Counted from the stretch's first letter, positions 1 through 6,574 are shown. The stretch is DNA of 8,873 bases from Muribaculaceae bacterium (GCA_022511505.1 JAFLTK010000052.1:1-8873), one strand, 5' to 3'. The notes: generated by a model not told the origin, from the letters alone. Made by a program: numbers and translations.

Positions 1-148
1 CTACAAGCCCACTGACCACGACTTCACACTCTGTGCCGCCGGCCGCCTGCTCATCATCTCCCTCGGCCTTCCGGCTAAAACGCCGCTTTCTCGCGAAATC
101 TGCCTCACCATGAACACTCTCGCTGCCGAAATCGCAAGAAATTGCTAA
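1..148 (+). CDS. C-terminal end of an unidentified protein (5' part outside the window)
   Basis: An open frame enters from the left edge in frame 2 and runs 48 codons to a TAA at 146-148. The tail reads through a hydrophobic strand (LCAAGRLLIIS, about visible residues 11-21) and ends in a helix (TLAAEIARNC). The strand-turn-helix pattern and the LCAAGRLLI stretch recall the end of small DprA/Smf-like Rossmann proteins found in Bacteroidetes, but too little is visible to assign this. The gene ends just before a strong hairpin (157-193) and is convergent with the leftward operon ending at 239. That it is a real gene end is fairly sure; its identity is open. Confidence 0.6.
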   Translation, partial: YKPTDHDFTLCAAGRLLIISLGLPAKTPLSREICLTMNTLAAEIARNC

Positions 149-156
149 ATATCTAT

Positions 157-197
157 GTGGACAAATTTATAGTGCGACTATAAATTTGTCCGCTTTT
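157..197 (+). terminator. Long perfect hairpin terminator between convergent genes
   Basis: Bases 159-173 pair without mismatch with 177-191 (15 bp, loop GCG). A G.U and a G-C pair (158/192, 157/193) extend the stem, and TTTT follows at 194-197. It lies 8 bp after the stop at 148, so it should end the plus-strand transcript. Being symmetrical it may also stop the leftward operon ending at 239, although that side has no U-run. Confidence 0.75.
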
Positions 198-238
198 CTA
201 AGATAAGACTTTGACCTTATATACTGCATGACTTATGA

Positions 239-1375
239 TTAGCGGAGGGATTTGATGAAGGCGCGGCGGCGGCGGTGTTGGCGGCGTTCGAAGTATTGCC
301 ACTGGTTCTGGACGTTGGCGTTTTCGTCGAGCTCGGGGTTGCTCTCGGCCCACTTGAAGCCGAGTTTGATGTAGACGGGGATGAGTTGGGCGAAAAGGAG
401 GGCGTTGACACCTTTGCTTAGGTATTCGGGCTTGACGGCAACGAGCAGCAGGTCGACGACGTCGTTTTGCTGTTTCAAGGCCTTGAGGACGCCTACCCAC
501 CCAAAGGGGAACAGGCGGCCGCGGCAGTTTTGCAGGGCGCGGGCGAGCGAGGGGATGGAGATGCCTACGCCAACGAGAGCGTCGTCTTTGTCGACAATGA
601 GCGACACGCAGTCGAGGCGCAACACGCCCAGATACATGTCGATATAGTGCTCTATCTGGCGCGGGGTCAGCGGCGAGTAGCCATAAAGGCCATCGTATGC
701 CTCGTTGATGAGGTTGAAGATGGCGAGGCCATATTTGTCCTTGAGCCACTTGCGCGAGGGGATGTTGTCGATGACGCGCAGGTTGTATTTTTGCTTGACG
801 ATGTTGGCGATGCGCAAGTGTTTGTCGGGGACGGCGTCGGGAACGGTCATGCGATATTCTACCCAGTCGGTTTCCTTCTTAAAGCCCATGCGTTCCATCT
901 GCTTGGGATAGTAGGGGTAGTTGTAGAGGGTCGACATTGTTCCCATCTCGTCAAAGCCCTCGATGAGCATTCCCTCATAGTCGAGGTCGGTGAAGCCCAT
1001 CGGACCGACGATTTCGTCCATCCCTTTTTCGCGGCCCCACTTCTCGGCGGCGGCGAAGAGGGCGTCGACAACCTCGGCGTCGTCGATGAAGTCACAGAAG
1101 CCGAAGCGGAGGGTGCGGCGCCCCGTGCGGCTGTTGACGGCGGTATTGATGATGGCGCCGATGCGGCCCACGGGCTTGCCGTCGCGATAGGCCATGAACA
1201 GTTGTGCCTCGCAGAAATCAAACGCCGGGTTTTTGCCAGGGCTGAGGGTTCCGATTTCGTCCATAATCAACGGAGGGACATAGCAGTCGTTGCCCTTGTA
1301 GAGGTCGATGCCAAACCGGATGAATTTCTTGAGGTTGCCGCGGGTGGGGTCTATAGGTCTGATTTCAATGGCCAT
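239..1375 (-). CDS. GNAT-fold protein, YghO-like family
   Basis: A 378-residue protein resembling the E. coli YghO / uncharacterised GNAT-like family common in Bacteroidetes; substrate unknown. The N-terminal part (about 1-175) carries an acetyltransferase-like strand and loop (FMAYRDGKPVGRIGAI, 60-75) and the family signature at 123-157 (GPMGFTDLDYEGMLIEGF, then YNYPYYP). A second GNAT-like half spans about 200-365, with KPEYLSKGVNALLFAQL (315-331) where the acyl-CoA-binding helix would sit. The tail is basic (RRQHRRRRAFIKSLR). An in-frame ATG 81 nt upstream would overlap the preceding gene and add a low-complexity N-terminus; the start at 1375 gives MAIEIRP, a normal first strand, and leaves a 37-bp gap. 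It is the last gene of the leftward operon. The family assignment is fairly firm; an enzymatic role is inferred from the fold only. Confidence 0.82.
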   Translation of the reverse strand: MAIEIRPIDPTRGNLKKFIRFGIDLYKGNDCYVPPLIMDEIGTLSPGKNPAFDFCEAQLFMAYRDGKPVGRIGAIINTAVNSRTGRRTLRFGFCDFIDDAEVVDALFAAAEKWGREKGMDEIVGPMGFTDLDYEGMLIEGFDEMGTMSTLYNYPYYPKQMERMGFKKETDWVEYRMTVPDAVPDKHLRIANIVKQKYNLRVIDNIPSRKWLKDKYGLAIFNLINEAYDGLYGYSPLTPRQIEHYIDMYLGVLRLDCVSLIVDKDDALVGVGISIPSLARALQNCRGRLFPFGWVGVLKALKQQNDVVDLLLVAVKPEYLSKGVNALLFAQLIPVYIKLGFKWAESNPELDENANVQNQWQYFERRQHRRRRAFIKSLR

Positions 1376-1412
1376 AGCGGTGGTGGGGTATAAAGTTGTT
1401 GATGTATCTTTG

Positions 1413-2246
1413 TTAATGAAGGAGTGGACGGGAATTGAGGAACGCGAGGAGGGCAATCATGATGGCGAGGAAAGCGATGATGACAATCAGAAGGCGATTG
1501 GAGCGACGGTTTTCGAGGGCGAGGCGCAGCGACTGGACGTTGCGATAGCGTCGCCGAGGGTCGACACATCGCTCGGCAACACGGCGCAGGTCGGGGAACG
1601 GCGTGTCACAGGCGTTTAGGGCGGCGAGGAGCACCATCCCATAGTTGTTGATGTCCTCAGAGGCCACGGCGGGCGAAAGGCTCGAGCGCTGGTCAAAGCC
1701 GACGTCGATAAGTTTCAGGTTGCCGATGTTTTCGGTGAAAATGATGCGCTCGGGGCGGATGGGATGGTGAACGAGGTGGTTTTGCTGTATATACTCGAGG
1801 GCGCTGACAAGTTGGGTGCGCAGGCGCTCGATGTGCTTGGGAGTGACGGCGTGTTTCTCGATGAGGCTGCTGAGGGGGTCGCCATAGACGTCGTCGGTGA
1901 TAATGCAACGCCCCAAACCCGGCACTTCTTCAAAGTCGTTAATCATGACGATGGCGGGATGGGCCAGGTTGTAGCGCACGTCAAATTCCTTTTCTATCAT
2001 CGCCTCCATCTCGGGGTTGCCTTTGAACTCGGGGCGCAGCGTCTTCAGCATCAGCCATTTACCGTGCTTCTTGGCCGTATAGACGTCATAAAACTCCTCG
2101 TCCCATTGGGGCAAGTGCTCAACCTCGGTCCACTTTGATTGACCGGGCGGATTCCACGGACCGGTTGGGGGCGGTGTAGGGCCGGTTGCAATCTCGACCT
2201 CGCGGCCCGAAGTGGAATCGGTATACAGTTTCTTATCTGTAGACAT
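1413..2246 (-). CDS. Membrane-anchored protein kinase-like protein, probable pseudokinase
   Basis: A 277-residue protein with an N-terminal Pro/Gly-rich segment (20-36), a compact kinase-like domain (about 40-245) and one C-terminal membrane helix (about 252-270), so the kinase-like domain should face the cytoplasm. Kinase landmarks: the VAIK-type lysine at K68 (WLMLK), a helix-C glutamate in EKEF (85-88), a catalytic-loop equivalent HHPIRPERI (160-168) and a DFG equivalent DVG (181-183). The HRD motif reads HHP, so the catalytic aspartate is replaced by proline; the lysine and asparagine of HRDLKPEN are R and R; no glycine-rich loop is evident. From known kinase chemistry this predicts a pseudokinase that may bind nucleotide but hardly transfer phosphate. 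The start overlaps the end of the upstream lipoprotein gene by 14 nt, suggesting translational coupling. The partner is unknown; the co-transcribed GNAT protein is one candidate. Confidence 0.85.
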   Translation of the reverse strand: MSTDKKLYTDSTSGREVEIATGPTPPPTGPWNPPGQSKWTEVEHLPQWDEEFYDVYTAKKHGKWLMLKTLRPEFKGNPEMEAMIEKEFDVRYNLAHPAIVMINDFEEVPGLGRCIITDDVYGDPLSSLIEKHAVTPKHIERLRTQLVSALEYIQQNHLVHHPIRPERIIFTENIGNLKLIDVGFDQRSSLSPAVASEDINNYGMVLLAALNACDTPFPDLRRVAERCVDPRRRYRNVQSLRLALENRRSNRLLIVIIAFLAIMIALLAFLNSRPLLH

Positions 2247-2631
2247 AGCGATAGAAAAGTATATTATCGGGAATTTGCAAGTCGGTCAATATCAGATTAT
2301 TGCCGCGAATTGCCCACATGTAATCCCAGTGCTGACCGTCCTCAAGGTCAATCTCGAGATGGGAACCGCGCATATAGTAGCGGAAGTACCACGAGTCCCA
2401 ATCGCCCCAGAGGTTGAAGGCGTTGTAGCGACCGGTTCCGTCATAGTAGAATTCAAATTGGTTGATGTCGCGGTAAGGGACGCCTGTCAATTCCCAAGTG
2501 CCGACAATGTCGTCATAATAGGGGTCGTCCTCGATGGTAATACAGCCGCTCAGGCCGGTAAAAGCGATGAGGATTGCAGCAATCATCGCCGCCGGCCGCC
2601 AATGTTGTGTTATCTTTTTTAATTTATCCAT
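2233..2631 (-). CDS. Small lipoprotein, lipocalin-like, with possible surface-export signal
   Basis: A 132-residue protein with a basic N-terminus, a hydrophobic core (about 13-26) and the lipobox LSGC, giving lipidation at C30. The mature start CITIEDD, soon followed by YYDD, is rich in acidic residues, resembling the lipoprotein export signal that sends Bacteroidetes lipoproteins to the cell surface (inference). The mature part has GTWELTG (43-49), typical of the first strand of lipocalin-like domains, then an aromatic beta-rich region, ending in FYRYVYR. It lies 20 bp after the beta-barrel gene and overlaps the pseudokinase gene by 14 nt, so it is a middle member of the operon. The ligand and role are unknown. 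An ordinary periplasm-facing outer-membrane lipoprotein is the alternative. Confidence 0.85.
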   Translation of the reverse strand: MDKLKKITQHWRPAAMIAAILIAFTGLSGCITIEDDPYYDDIVGTWELTGVPYRDINQFEFYYDGTGRYNAFNLWGDWDSWYFRYYMRGSHLEIDLEDGQHWDYMWAIRGNNLILTDLQIPDNILFYRYVYR

Positions 2632-2651
2632 TTTCGTTGATACTTAGACAG

Positions 2652-3419
2652 TTAAAAGAATCGATAGCCGATAACGACCATGAAAGAGAAGTTATGGATA
2701 TTGGGGTGGATGAGCCCCACGGTGTTGGCAATGTTTTTGAGACCGAGGCGAGCACGCGCTCCAAGAATGTAGCGGTCGCGGAACGTCAAGCCGCTGGCAA
2801 TGTGGAGGCCGATGTCACCCTTGTGGGCCGAGTTGATAAACGAGCGCGAGTCGTTGTAGTAGTTGGAGGTCGTGCTGTAGGACGACAATATCTGCTGGCC
2901 GAGGTCATTGACAACGGCGTTATAAACCGTTTGATGCTGCTTGCCGCCCAGACCATAGGTATAATAGAGGCCGGCGTCGACGTTCCAACGCACGGTCGAC
3001 GCCAAATTCATCTTCAATGACAGATAGACCGGAAAATTGATGGCATAAAAGTGGTTGCGAAGGAAGATGTTTGACACCTGGCGAGACGCCTCGCGATGAA
3101 CGATAATGTCGCCCGTATAGTTATCAATCAGCAAGTTAACCTCGGTTCCCAGCGCCAGATAATCGCGCAGCCCCACCTCGGCCGTGGCACCGAAAAGAAA
3201 TGCCCAGCCGGCGTTGAGGCTCGACTCGGTAATCGACGGGAAAGCCGACTCCAAATTGCTTGATATCAAACTATTGCCCGCACCAACGTGGGCGTTCAAC
3301 GTCAGCAATTGCTTTGCCGGCCCAAAGTTAATGAGCGGCACATCCTCTTGCGCCCGGACGGCGAGCGCCGCCAGGCCCGCAACAAGCGTCAGCGTTATCT
3401 TTTTAATCAGAGATGTCAT
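2652..3419 (-). CDS. Outer-membrane beta-barrel protein (PorT-like family)
   Basis: A 255-residue protein with an N-terminal signal peptide (about 1-23, cleavage likely after AVRA) and a body of alternating beta strands. Recognisable stretches are GWAFLFGATAEVGLRDYLALGTEVNLL (71-97), FYAINFPVYLSLKM (124-137), WNVDAGLYYTYGLGG (145-159) and GDIGLHIASGLTFRDRYILGARARLGLKNI (201-230). The last residue is an aromatic (GYRFF), as expected for BAM-inserted barrels. Length and pattern fit the PorT / outer-membrane beta-barrel families of Bacteroidetes, and it is probably an eight-stranded barrel. It is the first gene of the operon, with a good promoter 84 bp upstream of the start. The specific role is unknown; the neighbouring lipoprotein could associate with it at the outer membrane (inference). 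Confidence 0.82.
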   Translation of the reverse strand: MTSLIKKITLTLVAGLAALAVRAQEDVPLINFGPAKQLLTLNAHVGAGNSLISSNLESAFPSITESSLNAGWAFLFGATAEVGLRDYLALGTEVNLLIDNYTGDIIVHREASRQVSNIFLRNHFYAINFPVYLSLKMNLASTVRWNVDAGLYYTYGLGGKQHQTVYNAVVNDLGQQILSSYSTTSNYYNDSRSFINSAHKGDIGLHIASGLTFRDRYILGARARLGLKNIANTVGLIHPNIHNFSFMVVIGYRFF

Positions 3420-3502
3420 CAGAGCAATAGTTTAAACCGTTGCAACACAAAGTTTTGCCTCACAGTGAGAACGTAGGGACAACGCGTGCGATGTCCGAAA
3501 TG

Positions 3503-3533
3503 CAAAGATACAACATTTCTCCAAGTTTCACAA
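3503..3533 (-). promoter_or_regulatory. Bacteroidetes-type promoter of the barrel-lipoprotein-pseudokinase-GNAT operon
   Basis: On the minus strand TATCTTTG (3510-3503) matches the -7 consensus TAnnTTTG exactly, and TTG (3533-3531) lies 20 nt upstream, the known -33 spacing for the Bacteroidetes primary sigma factor. Transcription should start near 3497, giving a 5' untranslated region of about 77 nt. That region contains the small palindrome CTCACAGTGAG (3459-3469), which could be an operator or a weak hairpin. Confidence 0.75.
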
Positions 3534-3587
3534 CCCGTCGAGCGATATTTCACGTCAAGCAATAAATACAGCAATACAGCAAAATCT

Positions 3588-3630
3588 ACAGGGGGCATAT
3601 CTCCTCGCCACGAGCATTAGCGCCCCCTGT
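3588..3630. repeat. GC-rich inverted repeat with nested hairpin
   Basis: ACAGGGGGC (3588-3596) is the exact reverse complement of GCCCCCTGT (3622-3630). Inside lies a second small hairpin, CTCG-CCA-CGAG (3604-3614). It stands in otherwise AT-rich DNA between the strong terminator at 3645-3682 and the promoter at 3503-3533. On the minus strand it is followed by AGATTTT, so it could be a back-up terminator for the 622-residue protein gene; no coding use is visible. Confidence 0.6.
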
Positions 3631-3644
3631 TTCTATCTGTTCAT

Positions 3645-3682
3645 AAAAAAAGCCACCCCTTGCATCAAGAAGTGGCTTTTTT
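3645..3682 (-). terminator. Rho-independent terminator of the 622-residue secreted protein gene
   Basis: GCCAC (3652-3656) pairs with GTGGC (3672-3676), flanked by an A-run (3645-3651) facing a T-run (3677-3682). The stem continues inward as CTTG/CAAG (3659-3662 with 3666-3669) after a small internal loop. Read on the minus strand it ends in a U-run, 20 bp after the stop at 3702. Because it is symmetrical it would work in both directions. Confidence 0.88.
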
Positions 3683-3701
3683 GTTTATTGTCGCGCCGGT
3701 T

Positions 3702-5570
3702 TTAGAGGGTGATTTTGGTGGCGGTGGCGCCTTGGCGGCGGATGTAGACGCCGGGGGCGGCGGTGGCGGGGTCAACGATGATGCCGTTGAGGTTGTAGTA
3801 AACGGCGGGGGTGGCGTCGGGGGTCACTGCCTCAATGCCGGTGGAGGTGCGGTCGTTGATGTCGACGAGTTGCAGGGAGTGGAACGAGGGGGTTGAGCCG
3901 TCGGCGTAGGCTGTTTTGACAAACAGTTGGAGTTTTTGTCCGGCGGCTATCTCTTTTTGTCCGATAAAGGGTATTTTGGAGTTGTGGTTGACGAGTTGGT
4001 CGACGGGGACAATGAAGTTGAGTCTCGAGGTGGTACCGGATTCGGTTGTCACAGCGAGGGCGGCCGGAGCAACGTGGCTTTCGTCGAGCAGGGTTGCTTC
4101 CTTGAGGCCGAGTTCGTCATGGAAATAGGTAGAGGGGATGATGTCAAGGAGTTCGTTGTAGTGGCGCACACCAATTTGGTAACCGTCGATGTAGTCAGCG
4201 CCCACGGCGGCCGCTCTCAGGTCGAGCGTCAGATAGATGTTACCGTCGGCAATGGTAGCGGTGCAAGTCGAGTCAACAATGGCGACATCGGGCGTAAGGT
4301 ATTGATTGTGTTGTAGTTCGATGACCGTATTTTCGGCAACAGAGGAGTTGGATAAAGTGTAGTGGCACAGGTAGGGAGTCGTGAAGTTGAGGCGCATGGT
4401 GGTTGAAATGGCACGGGTGAAGTCGCCGCCGGTGACGTCGGTCCAACTGTTTTTGCCTCCGTGGGTCAGGTTGCTTTCGAGGGTTTCAATGCTACCGCCG
4501 ATGGGGAGCGAGGTGTCGGCGGTGTATTGGCCGAACAGGCCCTTTTTAGCGGCGCATAGGGTTCCTTGGCCGATGAGGTTACCGCCGCGGTCAACGAGGG
4601 ATGTGAACGCACTGAGGTTGACGGCCCATGGCTGGGCGATGTCAAAAGCGAACTTTTCGTCTCCGGGGTTGATAGTCAGTGTCAATGGGTTGATGTTGAT
4701 GGCTGCGTTTCCGTCATCGTTTTTGGTTTTGGCGAGGGCAAAGCCGTTGTTTCCAAGGTTATAGAGGTCGACGGCGATGTTGCCGTTGGAGGTCGAAGTG
4801 GTGGTTACGCGTGCCGGATATGAGCGGTCGGCACCGTTGTAACGTTCAGTGACAATAGCGTTTGAGACGTAGGTCGAAAGCGTGTAGGTGTCTACATTAA
4901 GTTCTTTTGACGAGCGGCCGGTGGCGGGGTCGGTGATGGCGAGGGTGACGGCACCGGTATAGATGGTGACCTTGTCGCCGAGTTTTTCAAGCAGGCTGCC
5001 CAGAGTCGAGTTTTGGCCGATGTAGTTCATGACGGCGGCAAGTTGGTCGCCGGTGATACTTTGGCCGAGGCCCATGGTGAAGTCATAGCCGCCGAGGGCG
5101 TTGGCGGTGTGGGAAGTCTTGTGGAGGATGCCCGGGGCGAGGTCAACGATAGCCTTTAGGGTATCGGGCACGGCAAAATAGACACAACCTAACGATGACT
5201 CAGCTTTGAGCGCGCGGGTAACGACGAGTTGCTTGCCGGCATAGTCGGCCGGGGTGCCGTCGGGCTTGGTGTCGCGCGCCGGGAAAGTGCCGGGCTGGAT
5301 ATAGAAACCGGTCACGATGTCAAAGTGGAAATCGACGTCAAAATTTCCCTGATAGAAGCCCTTGAGGGTGATTTGGCCGGTGATACCGTTGACGACGTCG
5401 ACCGTCAGGCCGTTGGACGACATAGGTAGCGAGGCTTTGTTTCCGTCGGCCGAAAATAGTTCCAATGCATTGCCGTCGCCCATATAAAAATCAAGCAGCG
5501 TGTCGGCTTTGGCCTTGATAGGCAGCAAGATAGCCGCCAAGGCCACGAGAATAGAAAACTTGTGTATCAT
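3702..5570 (-). CDS. Large secreted beta-rich protein with Bacteroidales-type C-terminal tail
   Basis: A 622-residue protein of unrecognised function. The chosen start at 5570 gives a clear signal peptide (MIHKFSILVALAAILLPIKAKA, cleavage about residue 22); an ATG 57 nt further up would add a non-signal-like segment and would start next to the -7 box, so it is rejected. The body is Thr/Ser/Asn/Asp-rich and beta-like, without a catalytic motif I can name. The last 35 or so residues (VYYNLNGIIVDPATAAPGVYIRRQG, then TKITL) match the short tail seen on many secreted Bacteroidales proteins, similar to a type IX secretion sorting domain; whether it is cleaved or anchored cannot be read from the sequence. 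The gene is monocistronic, with its own -7 box and terminator. It could be a surface adhesin or matrix-type protein, but nothing specific supports either. Confidence 0.85.
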   Translation of the reverse strand: MIHKFSILVALAAILLPIKAKADTLLDFYMGDGNALELFSADGNKASLPMSSNGLTVDVVNGITGQITLKGFYQGNFDVDFHFDIVTGFYIQPGTFPARDTKPDGTPADYAGKQLVVTRALKAESSLGCVYFAVPDTLKAIVDLAPGILHKTSHTANALGGYDFTMGLGQSITGDQLAAVMNYIGQNSTLGSLLEKLGDKVTIYTGAVTLAITDPATGRSSKELNVDTYTLSTYVSNAIVTERYNGADRSYPARVTTTSTSNGNIAVDLYNLGNNGFALAKTKNDDGNAAININPLTLTINPGDEKFAFDIAQPWAVNLSAFTSLVDRGGNLIGQGTLCAAKKGLFGQYTADTSLPIGGSIETLESNLTHGGKNSWTDVTGGDFTRAISTTMRLNFTTPYLCHYTLSNSSVAENTVIELQHNQYLTPDVAIVDSTCTATIADGNIYLTLDLRAAAVGADYIDGYQIGVRHYNELLDIIPSTYFHDELGLKEATLLDESHVAPAALAVTTESGTTSRLNFIVPVDQLVNHNSKIPFIGQKEIAAGQKLQLFVKTAYADGSTPSFHSLQLVDINDRTSTGIEAVTPDATPAVYYNLNGIIVDPATAAPGVYIRRQGATATKITL

Positions 5571-5624
5571 AAAGTAACTTAAACAATTAAGAAAGATTTG
5601 ATGTGATATGTGAAAACCGGGGGA

Positions 5625-5632
5625 CAAAGATA
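5625..5632 (-). promoter_or_regulatory. -7 box upstream of the 622-residue secreted protein gene
   Basis: Minus-strand TATCTTTG (5632-5625) is an exact TAnnTTTG match, 54 bp upstream of the start at 5570. No TTG is found 19-21 nt further upstream, so only half of the promoter consensus is present. The octamer is identical to the one in the promoter at 3503-3510. Confidence 0.55.
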
Positions 5633-5640
5633 CAAAAAAA

Positions 5641-5664
5641 TAGTGAATAGTAGATAATAGATAG
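5641..5664. repeat. Degenerate GAATAGT/GATAATAG short repeat
   Basis: The stretch is made of variants of TAGTGAATAG, TAGATAATAG and ATAGTGG in a row. A shorter relative lies at 5750-5764 and another at 8278-8315. All are intergenic; two of the three lie just upstream of leftward genes (5570 and 8272). It looks like a low-complexity intergenic repeat of the host genome, with no open frame or known element. Confidence 0.45.
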
Positions 5665-5819
5665 TGGGGAGTTTGGGAACCACGCGAGGAGTATCAGAGC
5701 ATCAGTCAGTTAGGCAGGTTAACGCAAAAATTTTTGATGCGGCTGTCCTGAGAATAGATAGTGGCGAGCGAAGATGATGAAAAATTTAGACAATGGTAAC
5801 TTTATTAAAGATTTTTTTG

Positions 5820-5827
5820 TAATTTTG
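5820..5827 (+). promoter_or_regulatory. -7 box for the lipoprotein gene at 5979 and its leader
   Basis: TAATTTTG matches TAnnTTTG exactly. No clear -33 TTG is present at the usual distance. Initiation would fall near 5833, just ahead of the first base of the structured leader (5845), which supports both calls. The intergenic stretch 5571-5978 otherwise holds only the divergent -7 box, the short repeats and this leader. Confidence 0.6.
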
Positions 5828-5844
5828 CGACATAATTATAATAT

Positions 5845-5938
5845 CTCTTGACAAGAGCCGACACAACGGCAGTTGCCGCGAGACTACAAAGAGATTGGAG
5901 AGTTGAAAGTCAATGCTTTGACTCGCCGTTGTCAAGAG
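5845..5938 (+). ncRNA. Candidate structured 5' leader (possible cis-regulatory RNA)
   Basis: CTCTTGACAA (5845-5854) is the exact reverse complement of TTGTCAAGAG (5929-5938), which would form a 10-bp closing stem. Inside are two perfect hairpins: CGGC-AGTT-GCCG (5867-5878) and AGTCAA-TGCT-TTGACT (5908-5923). Together this is a three-way-junction layout about 94 nt long, ending 40 nt before the ATG at 5979. A competing pairing exists: ACAACGGC (5863-5870) with GCCGTTGT (5925-5932), which would break both the closing stem and the first hairpin. A third option is the local palindrome CTCTTG-A-CAAGAG (5845-5857). I do not recognise a known riboswitch class. Folding was done by eye. Confidence 0.45.
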
Positions 5939-5978
5939 GCTGAATCTAAACTACTTAACACGGACTTAAATCTCAGAA

Positions 5979-6437
5979 ATGAAAAAGTTAGTTTATGCAG
6001 TGACAGTTGTGTCGGTTGCGTTCGGGCTTGCCGGGTGCAACTTGACCGAGCAAGGTCAGAAGACCAGTACAGAGGGTGTGGTAACCGAAGCCGACGACGA
6101 GGCTGACGTTTTGCCAATCGACAGCATCAATGCCGGTTCCTACGAGTTTAACGATGAGGTTGGCAAAATTTGGGTACTAAATCTGAATGCCGACAGCACG
6201 GCGTCAATGTACACCAAGGGAAGAACCGATAGCGGAGCGGTGTTCTACGGAACGTGGGAGAAGTGGAACAGCGGCCGCGTCAGAGTTGAATTTGCCGACA
6301 AGATTCCCCAGATATGGGTCAGAAGCGGCAACGAGATGGGAGCCGTCATCGACATTGCCGACGGATATGTCTACGTTGGCAACATGACGCTCGACAAAAA
6401 GAATCCCCGCCGGCGACTGCCTATCAAGAAACTTTAA
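5979..6437 (+). CDS. Small lipoprotein of unknown function
   Basis: A 152-residue protein with a typical lipoprotein signal: MKK, a hydrophobic core (4-16) and the lipobox LAGC, lipidated at C20. The residues after Cys (NLTEQGQ) are not acidic, so unlike the lipoprotein at 2233-2631 it shows no surface-export signal. An acidic linker (DDEADVLPIDS, 39-49) leads to a compact beta domain (about 52-140) with repeated strands such as KIWVLNLNADSTASMY (63-78), YGTWEKW (90-96) and GYVYVGNMTL (129-138). This is reminiscent of small barrel or lipocalin/NlpE-like envelope lipoproteins, but I cannot name a family. The tail is basic (KKNPRRRLPIKKL). It is a single-gene unit with a -7 box at 5820, a long leader with inverted repeats, and a strong terminator at 6446. 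Confidence 0.85.
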   Translation: MKKLVYAVTVVSVAFGLAGCNLTEQGQKTSTEGVVTEADDEADVLPIDSINAGSYEFNDEVGKIWVLNLNADSTASMYTKGRTDSGAVFYGTWEKWNSGRVRVEFADKIPQIWVRSGNEMGAVIDIADGYVYVGNMTLDKKNPRRRLPIKKL

Positions 6438-6445
6438 AGATATAC

Positions 6446-6484
6446 AAGCCTCAACTTTAGTCGGTTAAAGTTGAGGCTTTTTTT
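6446..6484 (+). terminator. Strong rho-independent terminator of the 5979 lipoprotein gene
   Basis: A perfect 14-bp stem (6446-6459 with 6466-6479), a 6-nt loop and a run of seven T (6478-6484), beginning 9 bp after the stop codon. Confidence 0.93.
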
Positions 6485-6574
6485 GACAGTACGTTTAACC
6501 TATTTTAAGCACAGGACGGTAAACCGAGCCGCCCTCCGATTGTTTTGATGGTAGGACAACTAAAAATTTCTATT

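Noticed and set aside
467..1393. Long plus-strand open frame (308 codons) over the GNAT-like gene
   Set aside because: It is a mirror frame of the well-supported minus-strand gene; its product is a low-complexity Val/Asp/Gly-rich string without domains.
1405..1412. TATCTTTG promoter-like octamer on the plus strand
   Set aside because: It has no -33 element and no plus-strand gene downstream, and it lies at the junction of two minus-strand operon genes.
1376..1456. 27-residue N-terminal extension of the GNAT-like protein
   Set aside because: It would overlap the upstream pseudokinase gene by 44 nt and adds a low-complexity leader; the protein beginning MAIEIRP fits the fold better.
5848..5853. 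TTGACA resembling a sigma70 -35 box upstream of the 5979 lipoprotein gene
   Set aside because: Bacteroidetes primary promoters use TTG and TAnnTTTG; this hexamer is better explained as part of the inverted repeat.
5873..6106. 77-codon plus-strand frame starting with TTG across the leader
   Set aside because: It overlaps the lipoprotein gene in another frame, has no signal or domain, and depends on a TTG start.
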